From positions 1 to 9,878 of the forward strand of contig NZ_JALAGT010000210.1 in the NCBI RefSeq assembly GCF_022712295.1: 9,878 nucleotides of DNA. The letters run 5' to 3'. Positions within the stretch are counted from its first letter, which is position 1. Each line of letters starts with the position of its first letter. Origin of the DNA: Galactobacter sp. Its GTDB lineage: Bacteria > Actinomycetota > Actinomycetes > Actinomycetales > Micrococcaceae. Positions 1 to 7,042 of the stretch are shown piece by piece. The translations under genes and the position numbers were made by a program. Under the pieces are notes generated by a model that did no database searches, was not told the origin of the DNA, and saw nothing but the letters and a program-made list of their open reading frames with translations.

Positions 1-108
1 GGCTTTGGGGTGCCTCCTCTGTCAGGTCCCATCCAGCCATTCACCGGCGGGGCGTCACACCCATTTTTGGGGTTAGGCCCCGACGTCTTTATTGCTCATC
101 CGATTCAC

Positions 109-122
109 TACCCTGGATGTCA
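109..122 (+). promoter_or_regulatory. Possible -10 box for near-leaderless tatD start
   Basis: TACCCT (109-114) fits the actinobacterial TANNNT -10 pattern and its last base lies 8 nt before the ATG at 122, so transcription would begin at or beside the start codon. There is no Shine-Dalgarno-like sequence before this ATG, and no convincing -35 box 16-18 nt upstream. This is inference from spacing only. The rest of 1-108 shows no gene I can support. Confidence 0.3.
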
Positions 123-1144
123 TGCCCGATTCAGCGCAGTACCCCCCAGTCGTCCCCGGAGAGACCCCTCCTGCCTACCTTCCACGCGAGGAAGACGCGC
201 CGAGCGACGCGGAGCCGGGTACCGCGGAGCCGGGTACGGGGCCGTCGGACACAGCTGCCCCTCAAGGCATCGCGGCCACCGGCCGCTCTACAAAGGGGGA
301 GGACGGGCGCAGGCGCAAGCTGGTGTACCCGCCGGCTCCGGAGCCGTTGCCCGTCCCGGTGGTGGACAACCACACGCACCTGGACTTCCGTGACGGGCTG
401 GTGGAGGTCTCCGCGGCAGACGCTCTGGACGCGGCCGCCGCCGTGGGCGTGGAGGGCGTGATCCAGGTGGGCTGCGACGTGGAGTCCTCCCGCTGGGCCG
501 TGCAGGCAGCCAACCGGCACCCCCGAATGCTGGCCGCCGTGGCCATCCACCCCAACGACGCCGCCCGCTCCGAAGCCAAGGGGACATTGCTGGCGGAGCT
601 CGCGGAGATCGACCGGCTGGCCGAGGACCCCCGCGTCCGTGCCATCGGCGAAACCGGACTGGACTACTTCCGCACCGGCGAGGACGGACGCGACGCCCAA
701 CAGGCCTCCTTCCGAGCCCACCTCGCCATCGCCGCCCGTCGCGGCCTGCCGGTACAGATCCACGACCGTGACGCCCACGACGACGTCATCCGCATCCTCG
801 ACGAAGAGGGCTTCAGCGGCACCGTGGTCTTCCACTGCTTCTCCGGCGACGAAGACATGGCGGAGCTGGCGCATCAGCGCGGCTGGTACCTCTCCTTCGG
901 AGGCACCTCCACCTTCAAGAACAACGACACACTGCGCGCGGCCTTGGGCCGCGTGGACCTCGACCACCTGCTCGTCGAGACCGATGCACCCTTTCTCACC
1001 GCGGTTCCCTACCGCGGCAGGCCCAACGCGCCCTACCTGATTCCGCTGGCCGTTCGGGCGCTCGCCGAGGAACTGGACGTGGACCTGGCCGCCTTCTGCG
1101 AGCGGATCCGGGCCAATACGCGCCGCGTGTACGGAGACTTCTGA
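122..1144 (+). CDS. tatD: TatD family metal-dependent hydrolase (DNase)
   Basis: This is a TIM-barrel metal-dependent hydrolase of the TatD family, cytoplasmic, with 3'-5' exonuclease/DNase activity in characterised members. It is 340 aa from the ATG at 122. The catalytic core begins near residue 80 and carries all expected metal ligands: HTH (H84, H86), AIHPND (H143), GETGLDY (E177), VQIHDRD (H214), VFHCFSG (H238) and ETDAPFL (D288). Most family members are about 260 aa; here about 80 extra N-terminal residues rich in Pro, Glu, Gly and Ala precede the core and look disordered. An in-frame TTG at 92 would add 10 residues, but the ATG has a TANNNT box 8 nt upstream and is preferred. The neighbour downstream is rpfB, the usual actinobacterial order. 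Family assignment is firm; the cellular role is not established by the sequence. Confidence 0.95.
   Translation: MPDSAQYPPVVPGETPPAYLPREEDAPSDAEPGTAEPGTGPSDTAAPQGIAATGRSTKGEDGRRRKLVYPPAPEPLPVPVVDNHTHLDFRDGLVEVSAADALDAAAAVGVEGVIQVGCDVESSRWAVQAANRHPRMLAAVAIHPNDAARSEAKGTLLAELAEIDRLAEDPRVRAIGETGLDYFRTGEDGRDAQQASFRAHLAIAARRGLPVQIHDRDAHDDVIRILDEEGFSGTVVFHCFSGDEDMAELAHQRGWYLSFGGTSTFKNNDTLRAALGRVDLDHLLVETDAPFLTAVPYRGRPNAPYLIPLAVRALAEELDVDLAAFCERIRANTRRVYGDF
208..237 (+). repeat. Perfect 15-bp tandem duplication inside tatD
   Basis: CGCGGAGCCGGGTAC occurs twice head to tail (208-222 and 223-237). It encodes a duplicated five-residue AEPGT-type unit in the disordered N-terminal extension of TatD. Because 15 is a multiple of three, gain or loss of a copy would keep the reading frame. 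Confidence 0.9.
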
Positions 1145-1194
1145 CGGGGGCGACTCAGAACCACGGGAATATGCCTCGAAAAGGTCACAAGTGC

Positions 1195-1223
1195 TTGGTG
1201 GGAGATAACGACGCGGTTACGAT
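1195..1223 (+). promoter_or_regulatory. Sigma-70-like promoter of rpfB
   Basis: TTGGTG (1195-1200) and TACGAT (1218-1223) are separated by exactly 17 nt, a good match to a housekeeping-sigma promoter and the best-formed promoter in the window. A start site near 1230 would leave an untranslated leader of about 84 nt before the GTG at 1314. The promoter lies in the 169-nt gap between tatD and rpfB, so rpfB is probably transcribed on its own. Confidence 0.65.
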
Positions 1224-1230
1224 AGTGGGC

Positions 1231-1274
1231 AGCGCAAAACGCTCACTTTCCACTCGCGACCCCGAATTCCGGGG
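1231..1274 (+). other. Two small hairpins in the rpfB 5' leader
   Basis: The predicted leader contains AGCG-CAAAA-CGCT (1231-1243) and the stronger CCCCG-AATTC-CGGGG (1260-1274), each with five-base loops. Neither is followed by a T-run. I could not match the leader to the c-di-AMP (ydaO) riboswitch known upstream of some actinobacterial rpf genes. The leader is shorter than I would expect for that class. The hairpins may influence mRNA stability or may be incidental. Confidence 0.35.
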
Positions 1275-1313
1275 CCCAGCACGCTCCGCACGCACTAGAA
1301 CTTGAGGCACAAC

Positions 1314-2564
1314 GTGGCTATTTCCGGCAAACGCATCCTGACCAAGGGTGCGCAGGGACTCACCCTCGGCGCCCTCGTCGCCGGAACCGTGGCGTTCGTC
1401 GGTGCGGACAAGACCGTGGCGCTGACCGTGGACGGCCAGTCCCAGGACGTGCACACCTACGGGCGTACCGTGGCGGACGTGCTGCGTACCGCTGACGTGG
1501 ACGTGGACTCCAACGACGAGGTCTCCGCACCGTTGGACTCCACCGTGCGCACCGGTTCCACGGTGCGAGTGAAGCTGGCCCGCAGCGTCACCGTGGACCT
1601 GGATGGCGAAAAGCGCACCGTGGACACCACGGCAGACACCGTGGGTGACCTGGCCCAGCAGCTGGGTGTCTCGGACGATGCCGAATTGTCCTTGAGCAAG
1701 GACGTCGCCCTTGCCTCCTCCACCTCGCAGCTCTCCGTCGTGACGCCCAAGCGCGTGACCCTGGATCTGGCGGGTCAGCGCTCCACCGTCTCCACCACCG
1801 CCACCGACGTGGCGGACCTTCTCAAGGAACAGGGCGTCAAGCCGGATTCCGACGACGTGGTCACGCCTGCACTCAACACCGTCCTCACCGATGGCGGCAG
1901 CGTGGCCTGGCAACGAGTCGAGACCAAGAAGAAGGCCACCACCTCCGACCTCGCAGCAGGCACCATCACCGTCAAGACCGACAACTTGGAGCAGGGCGAG
2001 ACCAAGACCGTACGTCAAGCCACGGAGGGTAAGCGCACCACCGTGTCCAAGCTGCGTTACGTCAACGGCAAGGTGGTTTCCACCGAGGTGATCTCCTCCG
2101 AGATCACCACCAAACCCACTCCCAAGCTGGTGCAGGTGGGGACCAAGGCTCCGGAGAAGGAAAGCACCGCCAAGCACGCCGACGAGTCCGACTCCTCCTC
2201 GAAGAAGACCAGCTCCTCCTCCAAGGATTCCTCGTCCAAGGATTCCGAAACCAAGGATTCGGCTTCCTCTGCTTCGAAGGATTCCTCGACGTCGGCGTCC
2301 GGCCCCTCGGGATCGGTCGATGGCGTGTGGCAGAAGTTGGCCCAGTGCGAGTCCGGCGGGAACTGGTCCATCAACAGCGGCAACGGCTACTACGGCGGCC
2401 TGCAGTTCACGGCCTCCACCTGGGCGGCCCAGGGCGGGACCAAGTACGCCGCACTGCCGCACCAGGCCACCGCAGCGCAGCAGGTGGAGATCGCCAAGAA
2501 GCTGCAGGCCAAGGCCGGATGGGGCCAGTGGCCCGGCTGCACCGCCAAGCTCGGCCTGCGCTGA
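1314..2564 (+). CDS. rpfB: Resuscitation-promoting factor, RpfB type (DUF348 x3, G5, Rpf)
   Basis: This is a secreted peptidoglycan-cleaving enzyme of the Rpf family, whose members help dormant actinobacterial cells resume growth. It is 416 aa. The GTG at 1314 is chosen because TTGAGG, with GAGG at 1304-1307, lies 6 nt upstream; an in-frame TTG at 1302 is the alternative. Order from the N-terminus: hydrophobic segment about 14-30, three DUF348 repeats (roughly 35-65, 92-122, 147-177), a G5 domain about 207-278, a Ser/Lys/Asp-rich linker about 282-335, and the Rpf lysozyme-like domain about 338-416. The catalytic Glu is E346 in QCESGGNW; C345 and C409 are placed as the conserved disulfide pair. 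Unlike M. tuberculosis RpfB there is no lipobox Cys after the hydrophobic segment, so the protein is either cleaved and released or held by an N-terminal anchor. Confidence 0.96.
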   Translation: MAISGKRILTKGAQGLTLGALVAGTVAFVGADKTVALTVDGQSQDVHTYGRTVADVLRTADVDVDSNDEVSAPLDSTVRTGSTVRVKLARSVTVDLDGEKRTVDTTADTVGDLAQQLGVSDDAELSLSKDVALASSTSQLSVVTPKRVTLDLAGQRSTVSTTATDVADLLKEQGVKPDSDDVVTPALNTVLTDGGSVAWQRVETKKKATTSDLAAGTITVKTDNLEQGETKTVRQATEGKRTTVSKLRYVNGKVVSTEVISSEITTKPTPKLVQVGTKAPEKESTAKHADESDSSSKKTSSSSKDSSSKDSETKDSASSASKDSSTSASGPSGSVDGVWQKLAQCESGGNWSINSGNGYYGGLQFTASTWAAQGGTKYAALPHQATAAQQVEIAKKLQAKAGWGQWPGCTAKLGLR

Positions 2565-2571
2565 TTCTTGA

Positions 2572-2619
2572 CCGGGCGGTTTCGTGACCGCGCGGTTACC
2601 AGGCCGGGCGGTTTCTAGT
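2572..2619 (+). repeat. Three 16-bp tandem repeats between rpfB and rsmA
   Basis: Three units start at 2572, 2588 and 2604, exactly 16 bp apart. Units 1 and 3 share CCGGGCGGTTTC; unit 2 begins CCGCGCGGTTAC. The junction of units 1 and 2 forms a near-perfect 16-bp palindrome, GTGACCGCGCGGTTAC (2584-2599), with one mismatched pair. The array fills most of the 76-nt intergenic gap and ends 12 nt before the candidate -10 box of rsmA. It could be an operator with three sites, but this is inferred from layout alone. Confidence 0.6.
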
Positions 2620-2631
2620 AGGCGGCGCCGA

Positions 2632-2641
2632 TACACTGGCA
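2632..2641 (+). promoter_or_regulatory. Candidate -10 box for near-leaderless rsmA
   Basis: TACACT (2632-2637) fits TANNNT. Its end is 4 nt before the ATG at 2641 and 7 nt before the in-frame GTG at 2644, so a start site about 7 nt downstream would fall on the GTG. No ribosome-binding sequence precedes either codon. The -35 region overlaps the third 16-bp repeat and has no clear consensus. Confidence 0.4.
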
Positions 2642-3567
2642 TGGTGACCGAGCCGCACTCCACTTCATCGCAGACACCACCCTCGGATTCCGAGCCCACC
2701 GCGCCGGATTCCGGGCGTGCACTGCCCGAGTTGCTGGGTGCCGCTGATATCCGCAAGCTGGCCGAACTGGCCGGTGTTCGCCCCACCAAGCAGCGTGGGC
2801 AGAACTTCGTCATCGACCCCAACACCATCCGCCGGATCGTGGCGGCTGCGGGCCTCTCAGAGGACGAGCACGTCCTGGAGGTGGGACCCGGATTGGGGTC
2901 GCTGTCCCTGGGTATCTTGGATGCCGCCGACCGGCTGACCGCGGTGGAGATCGAGGATTCCTTCGCCGCTCAGCTTCCCTCCACCGTGGAGCACTACCGG
3001 CCAGGCGCCACCTCGCGACTCGACGTGGTGCACTCCGATGCCCTGAAGGTGCAGGCCGTCGAAGGTGAGCCCACGGCGCTGGTCGCCAACCTTCCCTACA
3101 ACGTGGCGGTCCCCGTCCTGTTGCACCTGCTCGAGGTGGTTCCGTCCCTGCGTCACGGCCTGGTCATGGTGCAGGACGAGGTCGCCGATCGGCTCGTGGC
3201 CGGGCCGGGATCGCGCACGTACGGTGTGCCCAGTGTGAAACTCGCCTGGTGGTCAAGGGCCTCCAAGGCCGGGATCATCGGCAAGAACGTCTTCTGGCCT
3301 GCCCCTCAGATCCATTCCGGGCTGGTGCGCTTCGAGAAGCGCGAGGACCCCTGGCCGCTCGAGGAACGCCGTAACGTGTTCGCGGTGGTGGATGCGGCCT
3401 TCGCTCAGCGGCGCAAGACGCTGCGCGCCGCGCTGTCCGGTTGGGCAGGCGGCGGCCCCGCCGCCGAGGAAATCCTGGTGCGGGCAGGCGTGGATCCCAA
3501 GGCGCGTGGCGAGGCCCTGACCGTGGACGATTTCGTCGCCATTGCGGCGGCGCGAGCGGCGCTGTGA
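2641..3567 (+). CDS. rsmA: 16S rRNA dimethyladenosine transferase (RsmA/KsgA)
   Basis: This enzyme dimethylates two adjacent adenosines near the 3' end of 16S rRNA using S-adenosylmethionine, a late step in small-subunit maturation; its loss classically gives kasugamycin resistance. It is 308 aa from the ATG at 2641; GTG at 2644 is equally possible if the transcript is leaderless. After about 45 divergent residues come KQRGQNFVID (50-59), SAM motif I EVGPGLG (80-86), the acidic VEIE strand (102-105), HSDAL (131-135), the catalytic NLPYN (150-154), WPAPQIHSGLV (219-229) and AFAQRRKTLR (253-262), which matches the conserved AFxxRRK. All key motifs are present. The last four bases, GTGA, are shared with the start of the next gene, so the two are probably translationally coupled. 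The usual actinobacterial order rpfB-rsmA-ispE is kept. Confidence 0.96.
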   Translation: MVTEPHSTSSQTPPSDSEPTAPDSGRALPELLGAADIRKLAELAGVRPTKQRGQNFVIDPNTIRRIVAAAGLSEDEHVLEVGPGLGSLSLGILDAADRLTAVEIEDSFAAQLPSTVEHYRPGATSRLDVVHSDALKVQAVEGEPTALVANLPYNVAVPVLLHLLEVVPSLRHGLVMVQDEVADRLVAGPGSRTYGVPSVKLAWWSRASKAGIIGKNVFWPAPQIHSGLVRFEKREDPWPLEERRNVFAVVDAAFAQRRKTLRAALSGWAGGGPAAEEILVRAGVDPKARGEALTVDDFVAIAAARAAL

Positions 3568-4502
3568 GGGCCACGGCCACTGCGGCCGCGCCGTCGCACA
3601 TCGGTGTGGCTCAGCAGGTGGGCGCGCCGAACGCCGATGGGGATCGCGATATCGCGGCTCTGGTGCTCACCTGCGACCTGGAGGAGATCGTGGCCGCCCG
3701 GCACGGCGATCCGGGGGAGTGCATCGTGGAGATCTCCGACGCCTCCTCGATCGCGACCACGCCAGACGACGCTGCCGTGGGTGAGGACGATATGGCCGCG
3801 AAGGCAGCACGCCTGTTGACCTCCTACACCGGGCATCCGGGTGGGGTGCGGCTGTCCATCGCTCGCCACGTGCCGACGGCCGCCGGTCTCGGGGCCGGGG
3901 CGGCAGACGCCGCTGCAACTCTGGTCGCGTGCGATGCCCTGTGGGGGTTGGGGCTCTCACGCGGGGAATTGCAACGGCTGGCGATGAGACTCGGCGCCGA
4001 CGTTGCCCTGGCGCTGGCCGGTGGTGCCGGCATCATCCTGGGGCAGGGTGAGGAGTTCTCCCCGCTACTGCACGTTGAACCTTCGCATTGGGTCCTGGTT
4101 CCGGCCAGTTATCCGGTACCCGCGCCGGACGTATACGCGCAGATGGACAAGCTGCGCGTCCAGGAGGAACTCAACGGGCGCGAGGACCCCGGTCAGGTCG
4201 GGGTGGACTCGGACCTGGTGGCCGCTCTGCGCGACGGTCGCATCGTGGACATCGCCACTCGCGTGTCCAACGACCTCGAGACCGCCGCGGTGATCCTGCG
4301 CGCTGAGGTGCAGGAGGTCATGGGTGCCGCCCGCCGAGCAGACGCCGTGGCGCAGGTGGTCTCCGGGACCGGACCCACCGTGGCCATGGCTGCCGAGGAC
4401 CGGGACGCCGCGGAGCGGCTGGCCACGGTGGTGGCCGACGAACTGGACGTCCGCACCATCGTGGTGCAGGCCCCGGCGCGTGGCGCCCACCTGCTGCGCT
4501 GA
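3564..4502 (+). CDS. IspE-like GHMP kinase with degraded active site
   Basis: Position and overall sequence point to IspE, the CDP-methylerythritol kinase of the MEP isoprenoid pathway. It is 312 aa from the GTG at 3564, overlapping the rsmA stop as GTGA; no ribosome-binding site is visible. Recognisable IspE features are the ATP-loop region VPTAAGLGAGAADAAA (103-118), LGADVALALAGG (143-154) with D146 where the catalytic Asp sits, and VVSGTGPT (265-272). However, the N-terminal PAKxNL reads PSHIGV (10-15), so the catalytic Lys is replaced by His12. The DGYH cytidine-binding motif reads DGDR (25-28). The GGGSADA-type phosphate loop reads GAGAADA (110-116), losing its Ser, and DVPF reads DVAL. 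I see no frameshift and coding bias looks normal, so it appears to be a maintained protein. It may be an inactive or repurposed IspE; I withhold the symbol for that reason. Confidence 0.85.
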   Translation: MRATATAAAPSHIGVAQQVGAPNADGDRDIAALVLTCDLEEIVAARHGDPGECIVEISDASSIATTPDDAAVGEDDMAAKAARLLTSYTGHPGGVRLSIARHVPTAAGLGAGAADAAATLVACDALWGLGLSRGELQRLAMRLGADVALALAGGAGIILGQGEEFSPLLHVEPSHWVLVPASYPVPAPDVYAQMDKLRVQEELNGREDPGQVGVDSDLVAALRDGRIVDIATRVSNDLETAAVILRAEVQEVMGAARRADAVAQVVSGTGPTVAMAAEDRDAAERLATVVADELDVRTIVVQAPARGAHLLR

Positions 4503-4567
4503 TGACCTCTGGTTCCGTCCCGCGGTGGGAATGCACGTCCTGCAATGACAATCAGACTATGCACGCC

Positions 4568-4596
4568 GCGGACGTCATTGAGCACCGGCGGACGTC
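4568..4596 (+). repeat. Direct repeat GCGGACGTC, 20 bp apart
   Basis: GCGGACGTC occurs at 4568-4576 and again at 4588-4596, in the gap between the IspE-like gene and the lipoprotein gene. Each copy contains the palindrome GACGTC. A start-to-start distance of 20 bp, close to two helical turns, would place both copies on the same DNA face, as in paired operator sites. Function is a guess. Confidence 0.4.
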
Positions 4597-4635
4597 GAAG
4601 CAACTTGTTCCCAGAAGGAGCGGAGGCTTGGAACC

Positions 4636-4649
4636 TAGAGTGGTTTACA
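4636..4649 (+). promoter_or_regulatory. Candidate -10 box for leaderless lipoprotein gene
   Basis: TAGAGT (4636-4641) fits TANNNT and its end lies 8 nt before the ATG at 4649, the spacing expected for a leaderless mRNA. A competing signal is AAGGAG (4615-4620), 7 nt before an in-frame TTG at 4628. The two readings differ by seven N-terminal residues. Confidence 0.4.
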
Positions 4650-5080
4650 TGCGCATGAAGCTTCTTCCCGTGGTGGCTCTGGCTGCTGCGTCACTGGCGG
4701 TGTCCGTTTCCGGGTGTTCCTCCGATCCGTCGTTCGAGGACAGTTTGCGAGACGCAGCCTCCGATTCCTCCTTCACGTTGCCGTCCACAACGGCCGACGG
4801 GGCGTCATGGAGTCAGCTGGCGGTGCTTTGCCCCTACGGGGCAGTTCCCGGCTCGGCTTCCGAATCCATCCGTGAGGCGGCCGCCGATGTCGATACGGAT
4901 GCCGACGACGGGCACCAGTGGCTCGTGTTCGACACCGATGATGGTGCCGAAACCGTGAAGCTCTCCCGTGAAAGCTGGGATTTCTGCAACACCGATGACG
5001 AGGAGCCGGTCTATGCGCCGGACCAGAAGTGGACCGCCTCCGAGGACAGCGGCGTCACCGTAGTGCGTCCAGTCGACTGA
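4649..5080 (+). CDS. Small acidic lipoprotein of unknown function
   Basis: From the ATG at 4649 the product is 143 aa. It opens with a positively charged n-region (MRMK), a hydrophobic stretch at 5-20 and a lipobox VSGC with the lipidated Cys at residue 23, so it should be exported and attached to the outer face of the membrane. The mature part is rich in Asp and Glu and has two more cysteines, C61 (VLCPYG) and C113 (DFCNT), which could form a disulfide; W54, W91, W110 and W128 are other notable residues. I recognise no domain. An alternative start is the TTG at 4628, which has AAGGAG 7 nt upstream and would give a signal peptide 7 residues longer; the ATG gives a more usual length and has its own -10 box. 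The gene lies alone between ispE-like and ABC-F, with probable promoters on both sides, so context says little about its role. Confidence 0.85.
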   Translation: MRMKLLPVVALAAASLAVSVSGCSSDPSFEDSLRDAASDSSFTLPSTTADGASWSQLAVLCPYGAVPGSASESIREAAADVDTDADDGHQWLVFDTDDGAETVKLSRESWDFCNTDDEEPVYAPDQKWTASEDSGVTVVRPVD

Positions 5081-5111
5081 TGCTGGCGCATCGACTCGTG
5101 TGGCACTGAGC

Positions 5112-5138
5112 CCGTGGGCTGGGGCCGCGTGCCCACGG
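5112..5138 (+). terminator. Hairpin downstream of the lipoprotein gene
   Basis: CCGTGGGC (5112-5119) and GCCCACGG (5131-5138) form a perfect 8-bp stem with an 11-nt loop, starting 32 nt after the lipoprotein stop. There is no T-run, so if it terminates it would be of the U-less kind reported in actinobacteria. It ends just before the candidate -10 box of the ABC-F gene. Confidence 0.45.
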
Positions 5139-5147
5139 TTCGGCAAC

Positions 5148-5165
5148 TAGACTTGACCTCAGTTA
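5148..5165 (+). promoter_or_regulatory. Candidate -10 box for the ABC-F gene
   Basis: TAGACT (5148-5153) matches TANNNT and would start transcription near 5160-5161, leaving a leader of about 4 nt before the ATG at 5165. No Shine-Dalgarno sequence is present. No clear -35 box is seen; the expected place lies in the loop and 3' arm of the preceding hairpin. Confidence 0.45.
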
Positions 5166-7015
5166 TGGCACATCTTCTCGGGGCCGAGGCCCTTCATCTG
5201 GAATACCCCACCAAGGTCGTCTTCGACTCCGTGTCCCTCGGGCTGGATGAGGGCGACCGCGTCGGCATCGTGGGCCGCAATGGCGACGGCAAGTCCTCCC
5301 TCATGGCGATGCTGGCCGGCCGCGTGGAACCCGATTCCGGTCGTGTCACCGTGCGCGGTGGCGTCACGGTCGGCGTGCTGGATCAGGCGGACACGCTGGA
5401 TGACTCCCTGACGGTTGGACAGGCCGTGGTGGGCGACGTCCCCGATCACGTGTGGGCGTCCGACCCCAAGGTTCGCGACGTCATTTCCGGGCTCCTTCAG
5501 GACCTGGACTGGGATGCCTCGGTGAAGGGCCTGTCCGGCGGCCAGCGCCGCCGCGTCTCCCTGGCCCAGCTGCTCACCGGAGATTGGGATGTCCTGGCGC
5601 TGGATGAGCCAACCAACCACCTGGACGTCGAAGCCATCTCGTGGCTGGCCCAACACCTGAAGCAGCGCTGGTCCAAGAACTCCGGCGGGCTCATGGTCGT
5701 CACCCACGACCGTTGGTTCCTTGACGAGGTCTGTACCGACACCTGGGAGGTCCATGACCGCATCGTGGAACCGTTCGAGGGTGGTTACGCTGCCTACATC
5801 CTGCAGCGTGTGGAACGCGATCGGCAGGCCGCTGCCATCGAACAGCGCCGCCAGAACCTGGCGCGCAAGGAGCTGGCCTGGCTGCGCCGCGGCGCCCCGG
5901 CCCGCACGTCCAAGCCCAAGTTCCGTATCGAGGCGGCCAACACCCTGATCGAGGACGTCCCGGAGATCCGCAACAAGGTCTCCCTGCAGTCCCTGTCCGT
6001 GAATCGGCTCGGCAAGGACGTCGTGGACCTGCTGGACGCCGGGGTCTCCTACGGCGACAAGACCGTGCTGGACAAGGTCGAGTGGCGCCTGGCCCCCGGT
6101 GAGCGCACCGGCATCCTAGGCCCCAACGGTGCGGGCAAGTCCACCCTGCTCTCCCTGATCGCCGGAACGCTGCAGCCCACCACTGGTGTGGTCAAGCGCG
6201 GCAAGACGGTGCATGTGGCCACGCTGACGCAGCGTATGGATGAGCTGGATCAGTACCTCAACGACCCGGTACGCGTGGTGATCGGCGGACTGCGCACCTC
6301 CTACACGCTGGGCACCGGGTCCAAGGCTCAGGAGCTCACGCCGAGCCAGCTGCTGGAGCGCTTGGGGTTCTCCTCGGCACAGCTCTCCACGCCGGTGAAG
6401 GATCTCTCGGGTGGCCAGCAGCGGCGGCTGCAATTGCTGCTGATCCTGCTGGACCAGCCCAACGTGCTCATCCTCGACGAGCCCACCAACGACCTCGACA
6501 CCGACATGCTCGCCGCTCTCGAGGACCTGCTGGATTCCTGGCCCGGCACCCTGATCGTGGTCTCCCACGACCGCTACTTCATCGAGCGCGTCACCGACCA
6601 GCAGTACGCCGTCCTGGACCATCACTTGCGCCACCTGCCCGGTGGCCTGGATGAGTATCTTCGCCGCCGTGCGGCGGGGGAGGGGGACGGCAAGTCACTG
6701 CCCGACGCCCGGTCCTCCAAGTCCGGTTCCGGCACCGGCGGTGCCGTCCCCGGGGGAAGTGGGCCCGCGTCGTCGGGCACGGACTCCGGTCTTTCCGGGC
6801 AGGAGGCCCGCGCCGCGCGCAAGGAGGTCTCCGCGCTGGAGCGGAAGATGGAGAAGGTCGGCACAGCGATGGAAAAGCTGGACGCCAAGATGGCCGCGCA
6901 CGACGCCTCCGACTACACGGGCCTCGCCGAGCTGCAGGCCGAACGTGCGGCGCTGCAGGACGAAAACGACGGCTACGAGGAACGCTGGCTGGAACTCTCC
7001 GAAAAGCTGGGCTGA
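5165..7015 (+). CDS. ABC-F family ATPase, Uup-like
   Basis: This is a soluble protein with two ABC ATPase domains and no membrane segments, as in the ABC-F family, which acts on ribosomes or, for Uup-like members, has also been linked to DNA transactions. It is 616 aa from the ATG at 5165. Domain 1 has Walker A GRNGDGKS (38-45), signature LSGGQ (123-127) and Walker B LALDEPTNHLD (144-154). The inter-domain linker includes RRGAPARTSKPK (241-252), matching the Uup pattern. Domain 2 has GPNGAGKS (319-326), LSGGQ (414-418) and LILDEPTNDLD (435-445). A Gly/Ser-rich stretch (about 504-546) leads to a predicted coiled coil (about 549-616), again as in Uup. The Ala to Asp change in the first Walker A is at a non-catalytic position. 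Nothing suggests an antibiotic-resistance role specifically. The substrate and cellular role remain open. Confidence 0.93.
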   Translation: MAHLLGAEALHLEYPTKVVFDSVSLGLDEGDRVGIVGRNGDGKSSLMAMLAGRVEPDSGRVTVRGGVTVGVLDQADTLDDSLTVGQAVVGDVPDHVWASDPKVRDVISGLLQDLDWDASVKGLSGGQRRRVSLAQLLTGDWDVLALDEPTNHLDVEAISWLAQHLKQRWSKNSGGLMVVTHDRWFLDEVCTDTWEVHDRIVEPFEGGYAAYILQRVERDRQAAAIEQRRQNLARKELAWLRRGAPARTSKPKFRIEAANTLIEDVPEIRNKVSLQSLSVNRLGKDVVDLLDAGVSYGDKTVLDKVEWRLAPGERTGILGPNGAGKSTLLSLIAGTLQPTTGVVKRGKTVHVATLTQRMDELDQYLNDPVRVVIGGLRTSYTLGTGSKAQELTPSQLLERLGFSSAQLSTPVKDLSGGQQRRLQLLLILLDQPNVLILDEPTNDLDTDMLAALEDLLDSWPGTLIVVSHDRYFIERVTDQQYAVLDHHLRHLPGGLDEYLRRRAAGEGDGKSLPDARSSKSGSGTGGAVPGGSGPASSGTDSGLSGQEARAARKEVSALERKMEKVGTAMEKLDAKMAAHDASDYTGLAELQAERAALQDENDGYEERWLELSEKLG

Positions 7016-7016
7016 G

Positions 7017-7029
7017 CCGGCCCGGCCGG
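7017..7029 (+). terminator. Possible short GC hairpin after ABC-F
   Basis: CCGGC-CCG-GCCGG begins 2 nt after the ABC-F stop codon. It has a 5-bp all-GC stem and a three-base loop with no T-run. The much larger palindrome at 7043-7100 follows 14 nt later and is an equally likely transcription end. Confidence 0.25.
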
Positions 7030-7042
7030 AGGCCAAGGTCAT

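Noticed and set aside
1145..1313. c-di-AMP (ydaO) riboswitch upstream of rpfB
   Set aside because: The leader after the predicted start site is only about 84 nt and I could not place the conserved elements of that riboswitch in it.
1185..2828. 547-codon open frame on the minus strand
   Set aside because: It lies antisense to rpfB and the start of rsmA, is Gly/His-rich with no recognisable domain, and is the expected mirror of a GC-rich coding strand.
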